Assembly (NCBI GenBank): GCA_027317105.1
Contig: DAHVFH010000124.1
Location: 1 to 64,000 of the forward strand
Source of the DNA: Cytophagales bacterium
GTDB lineage: Bacteria; Bacteroidota; Bacteroidia; Cytophagales; Cyclobacteriaceae
DNA length: 64,000 nucleotides
Reading direction: 5' to 3'
Positions within the stretch are counted from its first letter, which is position 1. Each line of letters begins with the position of its first letter. Below are positions 17,648 through 25,665 of this stretch, in pieces. The notes beneath the pieces were generated by a model. It saw only the letters and a list, made by a program, of their open reading frames with translations. It ran no database searches and was not told the origin of the DNA. The position numbers were made by a program, and so were the translations under genes.

Positions 17648-18100
17648 ATGATCGCTGTCATCCAACGCGTCTCCGAAGCTTCCGTCACCATTGACGGGAT
17701 CATCAAATCAAAAATAGATAATGGCTTATTGGTATTGTTAGGTATTGAAGATGCCGATAATGAAGAAGATATTCAGTGGCTAGCGAACAAAATTGTTAAC
17801 CTGCGAATTTTTAATGACAGCGAAGGCGTGATGAATGTAAGTGTAAAAGAAGATGGAGGCAATATTATTGTAGTGAGCCAATTCACCTTACACGCCAGCA
17901 CAAAAAAAGGAAACCGCCCAAGTTACCTCAAAGCATCAAAACCAGAGATTGCCATTCCGCTTTACGAAAGGTTTGTTGAAGTAATTGAGGATGCCTTAGG
18001 GAAACCGATTCAAACGGGAGAGTTTGGTGCCGATATGAAAGTGAGTTTGATCAACGATGGTCCGGTTACAATTGTAATAGATACAAAAAATAGAGTTTGA
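17648..18100 (+). CDS. dtd: D-aminoacyl-tRNA deacylase
   Basis: 150 residues, full length. It starts MIAVIQRVSEASVTIDG and has the catalytic SQFTLHASTKKGNRPSY region and the closing GPVTIVIDT. It hydrolyses D-amino acids, and mischarged glycine, from tRNA. It is convergent with the channel-like gene, with only 2 bp between the two stops. Confidence 0.95.
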   Translation: MIAVIQRVSEASVTIDGIIKSKIDNGLLVLLGIEDADNEEDIQWLANKIVNLRIFNDSEGVMNVSVKEDGGNIIVVSQFTLHASTKKGNRPSYLKASKPEIAIPLYERFVEVIEDALGKPIQTGEFGADMKVSLINDGPVTIVIDTKNRV

Positions 18101-18102
18101 AG

Positions 18103-19044
18103 TTAGTTCGCTGCAGCCAATGCCACTAACACCACATTGACCAAAACATAAACCAGGGATACCAAACGAAAGCCAATTCGATTGACACGTATACATTGAT
18201 CCTTTTTGTCGTTATCATACAGTTTAAGACAGATGGCAGAAACCACCAGGATGGCAAAAATAGAGAAGAAGGTAAATGAATGAAGCGTATCCACTAAGGT
18301 GAACGCGGTAGACTCCGGCAAGCTGGAGTCAATGATGTATTTGTTACCCACTGCAGCAAATAAACCGCCTACCGGCAAGCCAAACCGTGGCTCCACTTCC
18401 CACGGATTGGGCGCAAACCCAACCATGGCAATAAAAAAGGCAATGTACATCCCGACAAATATCTTTAGAAATAATCCCCAGGCATTTCGCTCAATATCCA
18501 TGCTGATTTCAAATGCAGAGAAATGTTGATTGTCGCGGCCAACCCGGTTATCGCCAAATCCCGTTTCATAGGTTTTTTCCGTAACACTGACCTTAAAATT
18601 ATTTATCGTCCATCCCGCCAAGGTTTCATCAGGATCAAACTTACTTCCTCTGATATCCGGTTTGAAAACGAGTGAATTTTTATCAAACAAAGAGTTCTCA
18701 ATATGAATCTTCAAATGCTGTTGGTCAAAGGGAAAGTCCAGAACGTTCCAGCTCTCCTTCATTGCACATTTCATTTTAAGCATCGTCCACTTGCTTTGCC
18801 CCAGGCTGTCGTCCAATGACTGCGGTGTGTCAATGGATTTCGCATTGGTAATATCCAATTGTTTAACAAAATCGAAATTGCGATTGTTGTAAACAAACCA
18901 TAACCAAAAACGGGCAGTGTACTCCTTATCATGAAAATTGATGTCGTGAACGCTCATTACATAGGCCCCCACCCTGACCGTGTCGGGTGCTGCATGCACC
19001 GTTTGTGCGCAGATCAGGCCCAAAAAGAAGAGGTATTTTTTCAT
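18103..19044 (-). CDS. Pentameric ligand-gated ion channel homologue (Cys-loop superfamily)
   Basis: 313 residues from ATG 19044. A signal peptide (MKKYLFFLGLICAQTVHA) is followed by a beta-rich extracellular part of about 180 residues with FPFDQQHLKIHIENS, the FPFDxQ signature before strand 7 of pentameric channels. A basic IERNAW pre-M1 segment leads to four membrane helices: M1 LFLKIFVGMYIAFFIAMVGF, an M2 region ending in SSLPESTAFTLVDTL (the usual LP...T.D M2-M3 loop), M3 and M4. Prokaryotic members such as GLIC and ELIC are gated by protons or small amines. The disulfide Cys pair of animal receptors is absent, as in most bacterial ones. Ligand and ion selectivity cannot be read. Confidence 0.78.
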   Translation of the reverse strand: MKKYLFFLGLICAQTVHAAPDTVRVGAYVMSVHDINFHDKEYTARFWLWFVYNNRNFDFVKQLDITNAKSIDTPQSLDDSLGQSKWTMLKMKCAMKESWNVLDFPFDQQHLKIHIENSLFDKNSLVFKPDIRGSKFDPDETLAGWTINNFKVSVTEKTYETGFGDNRVGRDNQHFSAFEISMDIERNAWGLFLKIFVGMYIAFFIAMVGFAPNPWEVEPRFGLPVGGLFAAVGNKYIIDSSLPESTAFTLVDTLHSFTFFSIFAILVVSAICLKLYDNDKKDQCIRVNRIGFRLVSLVYVLVNVVLVALAAAN

Positions 19045-19160
19045 AGATAACAAGGCTGAAAGTAAGCAACCGCCAATTACTTAGCAAATTTTTATTGTTC
19101 GATCCCTACGGAATAGTTTTGTTCCAACTGAATATCGTATTTTTCCAAAAAATTTAAGTT

Positions 19161-19601
19161 ATGCATCAAATCTTAGTAGTCCTGCACTCGCTCAACCGCT
19201 TTGTGTTGTTAATTCTATTGGTCGTGGTGATTATTAAATCACTCATGGGTTGGCTTAAACAATCACCCTTTGAAAAAAGTGATGACAAGTTCAGTCTTTT
19301 TCTTTTTATCTCCACACACACCCAATTGTTGCTTGGTCTTATTCTGTATTTTTTAAGCCCTGCCGTTATTTTCAGTGGAGCATCAATGAAAGATCCCGTT
19401 GCACGCTACTGGCTAGTCGAGCACATCACCGGCATGTTGATCGCGATCGTTCTAATTTCCCTCGGAAGGATTCTATCCAAGAAACTAAGTGACAGCACGG
19501 CAAAACACAAGCGAACTTTCATCTACAACATCGCTGCATTCGTTATCATACTTCTTATTATCGGACAAAACCATCGTGGATTTTTTAGCGTGAGTTGGTA
19601 A
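19161..19601 (+). CDS. Four-helix membrane protein, cytochrome-b-like family
   Basis: 146 residues with four hydrophobic helices. His residues lie at the membrane edges (MHQILVVLHSLNRF, FISTHTQLLLG, LVEHITGML, GQNHRG). This resembles small Bacteroidota proteins annotated as cytochrome B, but no clear haem-binding set is proven. It is divergent from the channel-like gene across 116 bp. Function unknown. Confidence 0.7.
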   Translation: MHQILVVLHSLNRFVLLILLVVVIIKSLMGWLKQSPFEKSDDKFSLFLFISTHTQLLLGLILYFLSPAVIFSGASMKDPVARYWLVEHITGMLIAIVLISLGRILSKKLSDSTAKHKRTFIYNIAAFVIILLIIGQNHRGFFSVSW

Positions 19602-19668
19602 ATTAATATCCTTCATTGTTGCCTGGGGGTACGCACCTATATCCTTTTCAATGATTTTGCTTTTGTGG

Positions 19669-19716
19669 CTTAGTGCCTTTGTGGCGAACCTTGGCTTTTG
19701 CCACAAAGACACTAAG
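19669..19716. repeat. Hairpin repeat, CTTAGTG/CTTTGTGGC family, copy 1
   Basis: CTTAGTG-C-CTTTGTGGC pairs with GCCACAAAG-A-CACTAAG (16 of 17 positions) around a 14-nt loop. Related copies stand at 40531-40640 and 40736-40850. It lies between convergent genes (19601 and 19761), so it may also serve as terminator. Confidence 0.75.
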
Positions 19717-19760
19717 TCCTTTGCGTAACATCTCTTATTGAAATGGAGGGCACTTTTTTT

Positions 19761-20942
19761 CTAGGATAACCATGAAGCGATTCCCTTTGCACCCATATAC
19801 GCCATCACAATTACCACTATCCATCCAATCACCGAAAGCCAAATTGGATGGTGGTAGTCCTTCAACAGGTTCTTTTTAAAAACAGAAGCCAATATTATTG
19901 CCAACGCCAGAGGCAATACTAATCCGTTCACCGCTCCGGCTGCCAACAAGAGTTTCACCGGCTCGCCCACAATCAGAAAGATAATCGTTGAAAAAATAAT
20001 GAAGGTGATGGTCAGGTAACGAAAATTTCGTTCAATAAAGGGATGAAGGGTCTTGGCAAATGAGACGGATGTAAACGCTGAGCCCACCACAGAGGTGAGT
20101 GCGGCACTCCACAACACCAATCCAAAAAATTTATAGCCTACTTTCCCTGCAGCACTTTCAAAAACCACAGCCGCTGGATTTTGACTCCCTAGTGAAATGC
20201 ATTTCCAAACAACGCCAAGAACAGCTATGAACAAAATCGTACGCATGAGTGAGGCAACAAGAATGGCCGAGACCGAACCCCTTGAAACTTGATTCAAATT
20301 TTGTTTTCCAGAAATTCCGGCATCCAACAAACGGTGTGCTCCCGCAAAACTAATATACCCGCCCACGGTGCCACCGACAATAGTAAGGATGATCAGTTCA
20401 TTGATCTGATCCGGAAAAAATGTTTTAATCGCAGCCTCGACTACCGGTGGATCAGCCTGATAGGCAACATACAACGTCAAGGCGATCATTACAAAGCCAA
20501 GCACCTTGGCAAACACATCCATTCCTTTGCCGACTTCCTTCACCAGAAATATGATGGCGGCAATGAAACAACTGACTACCGCTCCTGCTTTAACACTCCA
20601 TCCGAAAAGCACCTGCATCCCTAGACCTGCCCCGGCAATGTTTCCAATGTTGAAGGCTAATCCACCAAATAAAATCAGCACGGTTAAATAATATCCAGCA
20701 CCTGGCAATACCTTGTTTGCCAGGTCTTGCGCATACATTTTACTCATTGTAACCAAGCGCCAAATATTTAGTTGCACTCCAATATCGAGCAAAATGGAAA
20801 TCAAAATAACAAACCCAAAGCTTCCTTTTAGCTGCTCAGTAAATTTCGTGGTTTGTGTAATGAATCCGGGGCCTATTGCCGAAGTGGCCATTAGAAATGC
20901 AGCACCCATTAACGGCCCAGAAAATAAGGATTTTATTTTCAT
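19761..20942 (-). CDS. NRAMP-fold transporter without the metal-site motifs, linked to 5-oxoprolinase
   Basis: About 393 residues with some 11 membrane helices in the NRAMP fold. The first helix reads SAIGPGFITQTTKF, where metal transporters have DPGN, and the sixth has GGTVGGYISFAGAH rather than the metal-binding MPH/CPH, so the classic manganese/iron ligands are missing. The gene closes the pxpB-pxpC-pxpA run, like ycsG beside ycsF and kipIA in Bacillus. Uptake of 5-oxoproline or a related compound is a reasonable inference. The preferred start is ATG 20942; a TTG precedes it by one codon. Confidence 0.85.
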   Translation of the reverse strand: MKIKSLFSGPLMGAAFLMATSAIGPGFITQTTKFTEQLKGSFGFVILISILLDIGVQLNIWRLVTMSKMYAQDLANKVLPGAGYYLTVLILFGGLAFNIGNIAGAGLGMQVLFGWSVKAGAVVSCFIAAIIFLVKEVGKGMDVFAKVLGFVMIALTLYVAYQADPPVVEAAIKTFFPDQINELIILTIVGGTVGGYISFAGAHRLLDAGISGKQNLNQVSRGSVSAILVASLMRTILFIAVLGVVWKCISLGSQNPAAVVFESAAGKVGYKFFGLVLWSAALTSVVGSAFTSVSFAKTLHPFIERNFRYLTITFIIFSTIIFLIVGEPVKLLLAAGAVNGLVLPLALAIILASVFKKNLLKDYHHPIWLSVIGWIVVIVMAYMGAKGIASWLS

Positions 20943-20946
20943 CAAA

Positions 20947-21696
20947 TCAGTAAACAGTCTGAATACAAATTTTCTCGCTTGTTAACCGCTCATGAATAAG
21001 TTTAGCGAACGCCACCGCCCGTTTACCATCCCCATGCAAACAAATGGTGTCTGCCTTTACTTCAATATTCTTTCCCCCAAAAGCCTTCACCCTACCCTCG
21101 CTAACAAATCGGATTACTTGGGTGAGAGCGTCATCTTCATTTTCAATGAGTGCATGGGGCTGCGAGCGTGGGGTAAGTGAGCCGTCTTGCAGGTAGGTGC
21201 GATCGGCAAAAACTTCATTCGCTATTTTAAGCTTAAGCTTTTCGGCCTCATGGATCATCACGCTTTGTGAGAGTCCATAAAAGATCAAGGAGCTATCAAA
21301 ATATTTTACAGCCTGGGCGATGCTGCTTGCCAAGATCGCATCTTTTGCTGCCATATTGTACAAGGCTCCGTGTGGTTTTATATGATGCAATTTTGCCCCA
21401 CGTTGATCTGCAATTTTTTTTAATAGCTGCAACTGATCCGTGACCAAAGTGATTATTTGCCCGCTTTTCAAAATCATGTTGGTGCGTCCAAAATTTTCAC
21501 GGTCATAGAATGAAGGGTGAGCACCAATGGCAACATCATGTTCCAGGCACAGATCAATAGTTTCTTTCATCAAATCTTCATTGCCAGCATGATAGCCGCA
21601 CGCTATGTTTGCAGAACTGATCCAGGGCATTAACTCCGCCTCATTGCCCATCCCCTCGGCCATATCGCAATTGATATCGATTTGCTGCCTCATCAT
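20947..21696 (-). CDS. pxpA: 5-oxoprolinase subunit A (LamB/YcsF family)
   Basis: 249 residues, full length. Family signatures are IDINCDMAEGMGNEAELMPWISSANIACGYHAGN at the start, IGAHPSFYDRENFGR, HIKPHGALYN, FADRTYLQDGSL and CLHGDGKRAVAFA near the end. With PxpB and PxpC it hydrolyses 5-oxoproline to glutamate using ATP, clearing a spontaneous breakdown product of glutamine and glutathione. Its ATG overlaps the pxpC stop. Confidence 0.95.
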   Translation of the reverse strand: MMRQQIDINCDMAEGMGNEAELMPWISSANIACGYHAGNEDLMKETIDLCLEHDVAIGAHPSFYDRENFGRTNMILKSGQIITLVTDQLQLLKKIADQRGAKLHHIKPHGALYNMAAKDAILASSIAQAVKYFDSSLIFYGLSQSVMIHEAEKLKLKIANEVFADRTYLQDGSLTPRSQPHALIENEDDALTQVIRFVSEGRVKAFGGKNIEVKADTICLHGDGKRAVAFAKLIHERLTSEKICIQTVY

Positions 21697-22676
21697 CTGG
21701 CAATGTATTTACTTAATTGATGAAAGCAACTGTGTTTTATCTGATTAATAAGTCCTTCCATCGAAAGCAAGAGGTCTTCTGCCTCCGCTAAAGAAATCAT
21801 TTTGAAGTTAAGGCTATCGGATGAACCAAGTTGCGACAGCTTCGGAAGATCCGACTTTATCACTGACCCAATTCGCGGATAACCTCCAGTAGTTTGGTGG
21901 TCGGCCATTAAAACAATAAGGTTGCCATTAGGTAATAATTGAATGGTGCCAAAATCAACCGGTGAAGAAACCAATTCGATCGGTTGTCCCAAATGGAGTG
22001 TCTCCCCCTCCAACCGATAGCCCATCCGATTGCTTTGGGGAGTAACTGCTAACGCTTGAGTAGTAAACCTTTTTTTGAATTCGGGTGCAAGTAAATCTGT
22101 TTCCGCATTGGGTACACATCGAATTTCGCTCGCGGGAGAATAAATTTTATTCAGTTCATTTTTAGAAACACTCCATGGGAAACCCTTCTCATTCAAAACT
22201 CCCAACCCATTTTCATTAGTTTCTATTACATCCGTTTTTTGTAATGCTCTGCCTCTATGCCCGCCAGCTTCCACTTCTAAATGGGTGGTGGTGCTACCTA
22301 ACCATTCCTGAGCCTTCCAACCACTTTGCACTGAAAGATAGCCGCGCCCTCCCGAAGATTTATTTTTAAATTTGACGACACTATTTTTTTCAACCCCAAC
22401 AGGACGCCACAACGGAACGATAACATCATTGACTAACACCTCGAAATTTTTTCCCGTAACACCTATAAGCAGGCTTTGCTTAAATTGAATTTCTGGTGCT
22501 GGAAAATTGAATTCTATCACAGCATGATCTTCTTGGTTGCCGACTAAATAGTTAGAAACCTTCATGGCAAATTGATCCATCGCCCCGCCTGGGCCAACGC
22601 CAATATTTCGATAGCCGTTTCGCTCGCCAGCTACCAATGTTGTTAACAAGCCGGGTTTACTAAATGCAATACTCAT
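21693..22676 (-). CDS. pxpC: 5-oxoprolinase subunit C (KipA/biotin-dependent carboxylase-like)
   Basis: 327 residues. It has GLLTTLVAGERNGYRNIGVGPGGAMDQFAMKVSNYLVGN near the start, SNRMGYRLEG in the middle and QTTGGYPRIGSVI, all typical of the carboxyltransferase subdomain A/B fold (KipA). It forms the catalytic 5-oxoprolinase complex with PxpB and PxpA. It overlaps pxpB by 17 bp and pxpA by 4 bp. Confidence 0.93.
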   Translation of the reverse strand: MSIAFSKPGLLTTLVAGERNGYRNIGVGPGGAMDQFAMKVSNYLVGNQEDHAVIEFNFPAPEIQFKQSLLIGVTGKNFEVLVNDVIVPLWRPVGVEKNSVVKFKNKSSGGRGYLSVQSGWKAQEWLGSTTTHLEVEAGGHRGRALQKTDVIETNENGLGVLNEKGFPWSVSKNELNKIYSPASEIRCVPNAETDLLAPEFKKRFTTQALAVTPQSNRMGYRLEGETLHLGQPIELVSSPVDFGTIQLLPNGNLIVLMADHQTTGGYPRIGSVIKSDLPKLSQLGSSDSLNFKMISLAEAEDLLLSMEGLINQIKHSCFHQLSKYIAR

Positions 22677-23373
22677 TGAGATGAATAAATTCTTCCTTAT
22701 CGATGGAATAAAACCTCACGTTGTCACCCGGTGCGAACAAACACGGATTTACTTTTGCTTTATCGAATACCTTTAAAGGCGTACGGCCGATTAGTTGCCA
22801 TCCTCCCGGAGAAGCCTGCGGATAAATTCCAGTTTGGAAACCTGCGATACCTACACTCCCTACTGGTACGTAAGCGCGTGGTGAGCTTCTTCTTGGGGTT
22901 GCAATTCGCTCATCAAGTTTGCCCATGTAAGCAAAGCCAGGCATGAATCCAATCATAAACACCTGATATGCCCTAGAACCATGAATGGTAATCGTTTCTT
23001 CTTTTGTTTGCTTATGCAGATTGGATACAAAGCCCAAGTCTTCCCCGTCATACAAAACCGGGATTTCTATGTTGTTAGCTTTTAAATTGGAGTGCTGGCT
23101 TTCAGATTCCTCAAAATTCATCTCAATAAATTCTTTAACGAAATCAAAGGCAGTTTTGTATTCTGGATTCTTCAATCGCACCCGTTTTACGTCAAAAATG
23201 ACAGCCAATGAGGAATAGGCCGGAACAGACTCAATGAAGCCATAGAAAGGATTCTGGTTTACTAACTGTTTAAGAGCTATTATCTTTCTATTCGTAGCCT
23301 CATCTATCACATTGCCAAACGAAACCAATAAAGCTCTTTCGCTAAGTGATGTTATGGAATAAGATTTAGTCAT
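22660..23373 (-). CDS. pxpB: 5-oxoprolinase subunit B (KipI family)
   Basis: About 237 residues from ATG 23373 (MTKSYSITSLSERALLVSFGN); an upstream TTG in frame is less likely. The VLYDGEDLG, FMIGFMPGFAYMGKLDERIATPRRSSPRAYVPVGSVGIAGFQTGIYP core is the allophanate-hydrolase subunit-1 (KipI) signature. It is the first pxp gene, 20 bp downstream of galM, and may be co-transcribed with it. Confidence 0.94.
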   Translation of the reverse strand: MTKSYSITSLSERALLVSFGNVIDEATNRKIIALKQLVNQNPFYGFIESVPAYSSLAVIFDVKRVRLKNPEYKTAFDFVKEFIEMNFEESESQHSNLKANNIEIPVLYDGEDLGFVSNLHKQTKEETITIHGSRAYQVFMIGFMPGFAYMGKLDERIATPRRSSPRAYVPVGSVGIAGFQTGIYPQASPGGWQLIGRTPLKVFDKAKVNPCLFAPGDNVRFYSIDKEEFIHLNEYCI

Positions 23374-23393
23374 GCGAATACAGGAGATTTCCT

Positions 23394-24515
23394 TCAATTC
23401 TTCAGACCTTCAGTATAAAATCTATAAACCGTTTTTTGTCGATACGTCTCCCCCGGTTTTAAAACAGTTGAAGGAAAATTGGGGTGGTTCGGAGAATCCG
23501 GAAAATGCTGAGCCTCCAAACAAAAGGCAGAACGAAACAAATAAGGCTTGTTGCCTTTGCCAATATCTTTTCCATCCAAAAAATTACCAGAATAAAATTG
23601 CAATCCTGGCTCGGTTGTCCAGACCTCCATTATCCGTCCACTCAATGGTTCGGTCACTTTTGCCGCAAGTGATAATTCGTTCCCCTTTTTATTTAATACC
23701 CAATTGTGATCATAGCCTTTGCCGAATTTCAATTGATCGTCTTGCTGATCGATTCGTTCACCAATCGTATGAGCCGACAAAAAATCAAAAGCCGTTCCCT
23801 TTACTTTTTTCAATTCTCCGGTAGGTATTAAGCCAGCGTTAACCGGAGTATATTCGTCTGCATACAAAATCAATTCGTGGTTAAGTATATCTCCATTGCC
23901 TGCGCCAGCCAAATTGAAAAAAGAATGGTGCGTCAAGTTGAGGATGGTTTCCTTATCCGTGGTGGCTTCATAGTCCAAAACAACTTCGTTTTTGTCGGTG
24001 AGTGAATACGTCACGGTTACATCAAGATTACCCGGATAAGCTTCTTCTCCATTAACACAACGGTAGATCATTTTCAAAGAATTATTTTTCTGAACCGGTT
24101 CGATTTTCCAATAAACTTTATGAAACCCATTCGGCCCACCGTGCAAGGCATTCGCGCCATTATTTTTGGCGAGTTGGTATTCTTTGCCGTTTAAAGAAAA
24201 TTTCCCTTTGCCAATCCGGTTGCCGTAACGGCCAATCATTGCCCCAAAATAAAAATTACCATCCAGGTATTGATTCAGCGAGTCATAACCTAATACCACA
24301 TCCTCCAGCTTTCCATTTTTATCGGGCACGAGCAAGGAGACAACACGTCCACCAAAGTTGGTCACTTCCATTTTTACTCCGTTGGAATTAGTGAGCATAA
24401 ACGACTTCAATGAGTCAACCGGAGAAACAACAACATGATCCATTTCGCTTTGATTTTTTTTGGAAGAACAGGAAAAAAGAAGGGTTATAAAAATAAATGA
24501 ATAAGGACATTTCAT
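23394..24515 (-). CDS. galM: Aldose 1-epimerase (galactose mutarotase), lipoprotein
   Basis: 373 residues. The N-terminus MKCPYSFIFITLLFSCSSKK is a lipoprotein signal with a Cys in the lipobox, so the enzyme probably sits in the periplasm. Catalytic motifs are FGGRVVSLLVPD, NGANALHGGPNGFHKVYW, LTHHSFFNLAG (general acid His) and CLEAQHFPDSPNHP (catalytic Glu). It interconverts alpha and beta anomers of sugars. A weak Bacteroidota-type promoter may lie just before the ATG (TTTC-N20-TAACTTTA). Confidence 0.93.
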   Translation of the reverse strand: MKCPYSFIFITLLFSCSSKKNQSEMDHVVVSPVDSLKSFMLTNSNGVKMEVTNFGGRVVSLLVPDKNGKLEDVVLGYDSLNQYLDGNFYFGAMIGRYGNRIGKGKFSLNGKEYQLAKNNGANALHGGPNGFHKVYWKIEPVQKNNSLKMIYRCVNGEEAYPGNLDVTVTYSLTDKNEVVLDYEATTDKETILNLTHHSFFNLAGAGNGDILNHELILYADEYTPVNAGLIPTGELKKVKGTAFDFLSAHTIGERIDQQDDQLKFGKGYDHNWVLNKKGNELSLAAKVTEPLSGRIMEVWTTEPGLQFYSGNFLDGKDIGKGNKPYLFRSAFCLEAQHFPDSPNHPNFPSTVLKPGETYRQKTVYRFYTEGLKN

Positions 24516-24584
24516 AATGCTAAAGTTAGAAAAATCTTAAAGCGGAATGAAACGAATTTATTTATTCAGTTCTTAGACCTAACC

Positions 24585-24968
24585 TCATTCTTCATACAAT
24601 TCTATTGGCAAATCATCAGGGTCAGCAATAAAAGTAAAAAGCTTATTGGTCATTTCATCTCTTCTGATTTCTTCGGCAATTACATTTTTTCTCTTTAAGG
24701 TCTCCACAGCTTTTTTGATGTCATCTACTTCAAAGGCAAGATGGCGCAAGCCTGTAGCTTCCGGTCGTGATGGTCGGTTTGGTGGGTTCGGAAATGAGAA
24801 CAGCTCGATAAGATATTCCCCGTTCAGGGAAAGATCCAACTTATAAGAATCGCGCTCATCTCTAAAGGTTTCTCGAATGATCTCAAAGCCTAATACCTCC
24901 GTGTAAAATCGCTTCGACTTCTCATAGTTGGAACAAATGATGGCGATGTGATGGACGCGTTTTAACAT
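24585..24968 (-). CDS. VOC-family (glyoxalase-like) protein
   Basis: 127 residues with two beta-alpha-beta-beta-beta modules: VHHIAIICSNYEKSKRFYTEVLGFEII, YLIELFSFPN, GLRHLAFEVDDIKKAVETL and LPIELYE. The His and Glu at the expected positions (H6/7, E56, H76, E124 approximately) keep the metal site. It is closest in shape to YaeR/SMU1112-like lyases of unknown substrate. Confidence 0.85.
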   Translation of the reverse strand: MLKRVHHIAIICSNYEKSKRFYTEVLGFEIIRETFRDERDSYKLDLSLNGEYLIELFSFPNPPNRPSRPEATGLRHLAFEVDDIKKAVETLKRKNVIAEEIRRDEMTNKLFTFIADPDDLPIELYEE

Positions 24969-25143
24969 TAGTTTACGTTAGCAAAGGGTCGTTCAAAAAC
25001 TCAAGATGATAAAACCGAAAGATAAATAAATTATGGTGCACTCATGAAAGGCAAACGTCAAAAGAGGGATTGGCATTTTTTAAATGCTTTTCGTACCTTA
25101 CCTAACCTTAGGTCCCTCTTTCACCCACCAAAACCAACCTATC

Positions 25144-25650
25144 ATGAAAAACAAAACGATGCTTTTCAAAACAACAAGTTTCCTTATTGCCAGTTGTTTC
25201 TTACTCATTTCAGCCACTTCCATTTCCAAGAAAGACGAAAAACCACCTGCAAACAATATCATTGTAACGCTGAATGTCAATACGGGTCAAATTGCAAAAC
25301 CGAATGTAAATCCCTACTGCAATTTTGGACAGCCTTCTAACATTACCAATGAAAACTACACCATTTCGGCAAATGTAGGCGATAACATTACTTGGCAAGG
25401 TGTTTCTTCGAGTGCACCCTCGACCGATATCGTCAATATCACCTCCATCAATTACCAGGGAGGAACAAATGTCTTTGGGAAAAACGTGTTGAACGGAAAC
25501 GGTGAAAACCCAGAAAAAGTTGTAGGTTTAGTAACTACCAGCTCAACAGGGAAGCAAGATTGTAAATACACCATTAAATTCACGGTATTAAATAATGGTA
25601 AAAAAAGAAATGGCACATTTCAAATTGACCCAAGAATTGCAGCACATTAA
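25144..25650 (+). CDS. Small secreted protein of unknown function
   Basis: 168 residues from ATG 25144, giving a clean signal peptide (MKNKTMLFKTTSFLIASCFLLISATSIS). The frame stays open to 25084, but the longer N-terminus spoils the signal. The mature part is a beta-rich domain (VTLNVNTGQIAKPNVNPYCNFGQPSN..., NITWQGVSS, KYTIKFTVLNN) with two Cys that may pair. I recognise no family. It directly precedes a cyclase gene on the same strand. Confidence 0.7.
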   Translation: MKNKTMLFKTTSFLIASCFLLISATSISKKDEKPPANNIIVTLNVNTGQIAKPNVNPYCNFGQPSNITNENYTISANVGDNITWQGVSSSAPSTDIVNITSINYQGGTNVFGKNVLNGNGENPEKVVGLVTTSSTGKQDCKYTIKFTVLNNGKKRNGTFQIDPRIAAH

Positions 25651-25665
25651 TTATTCCGAAACATC

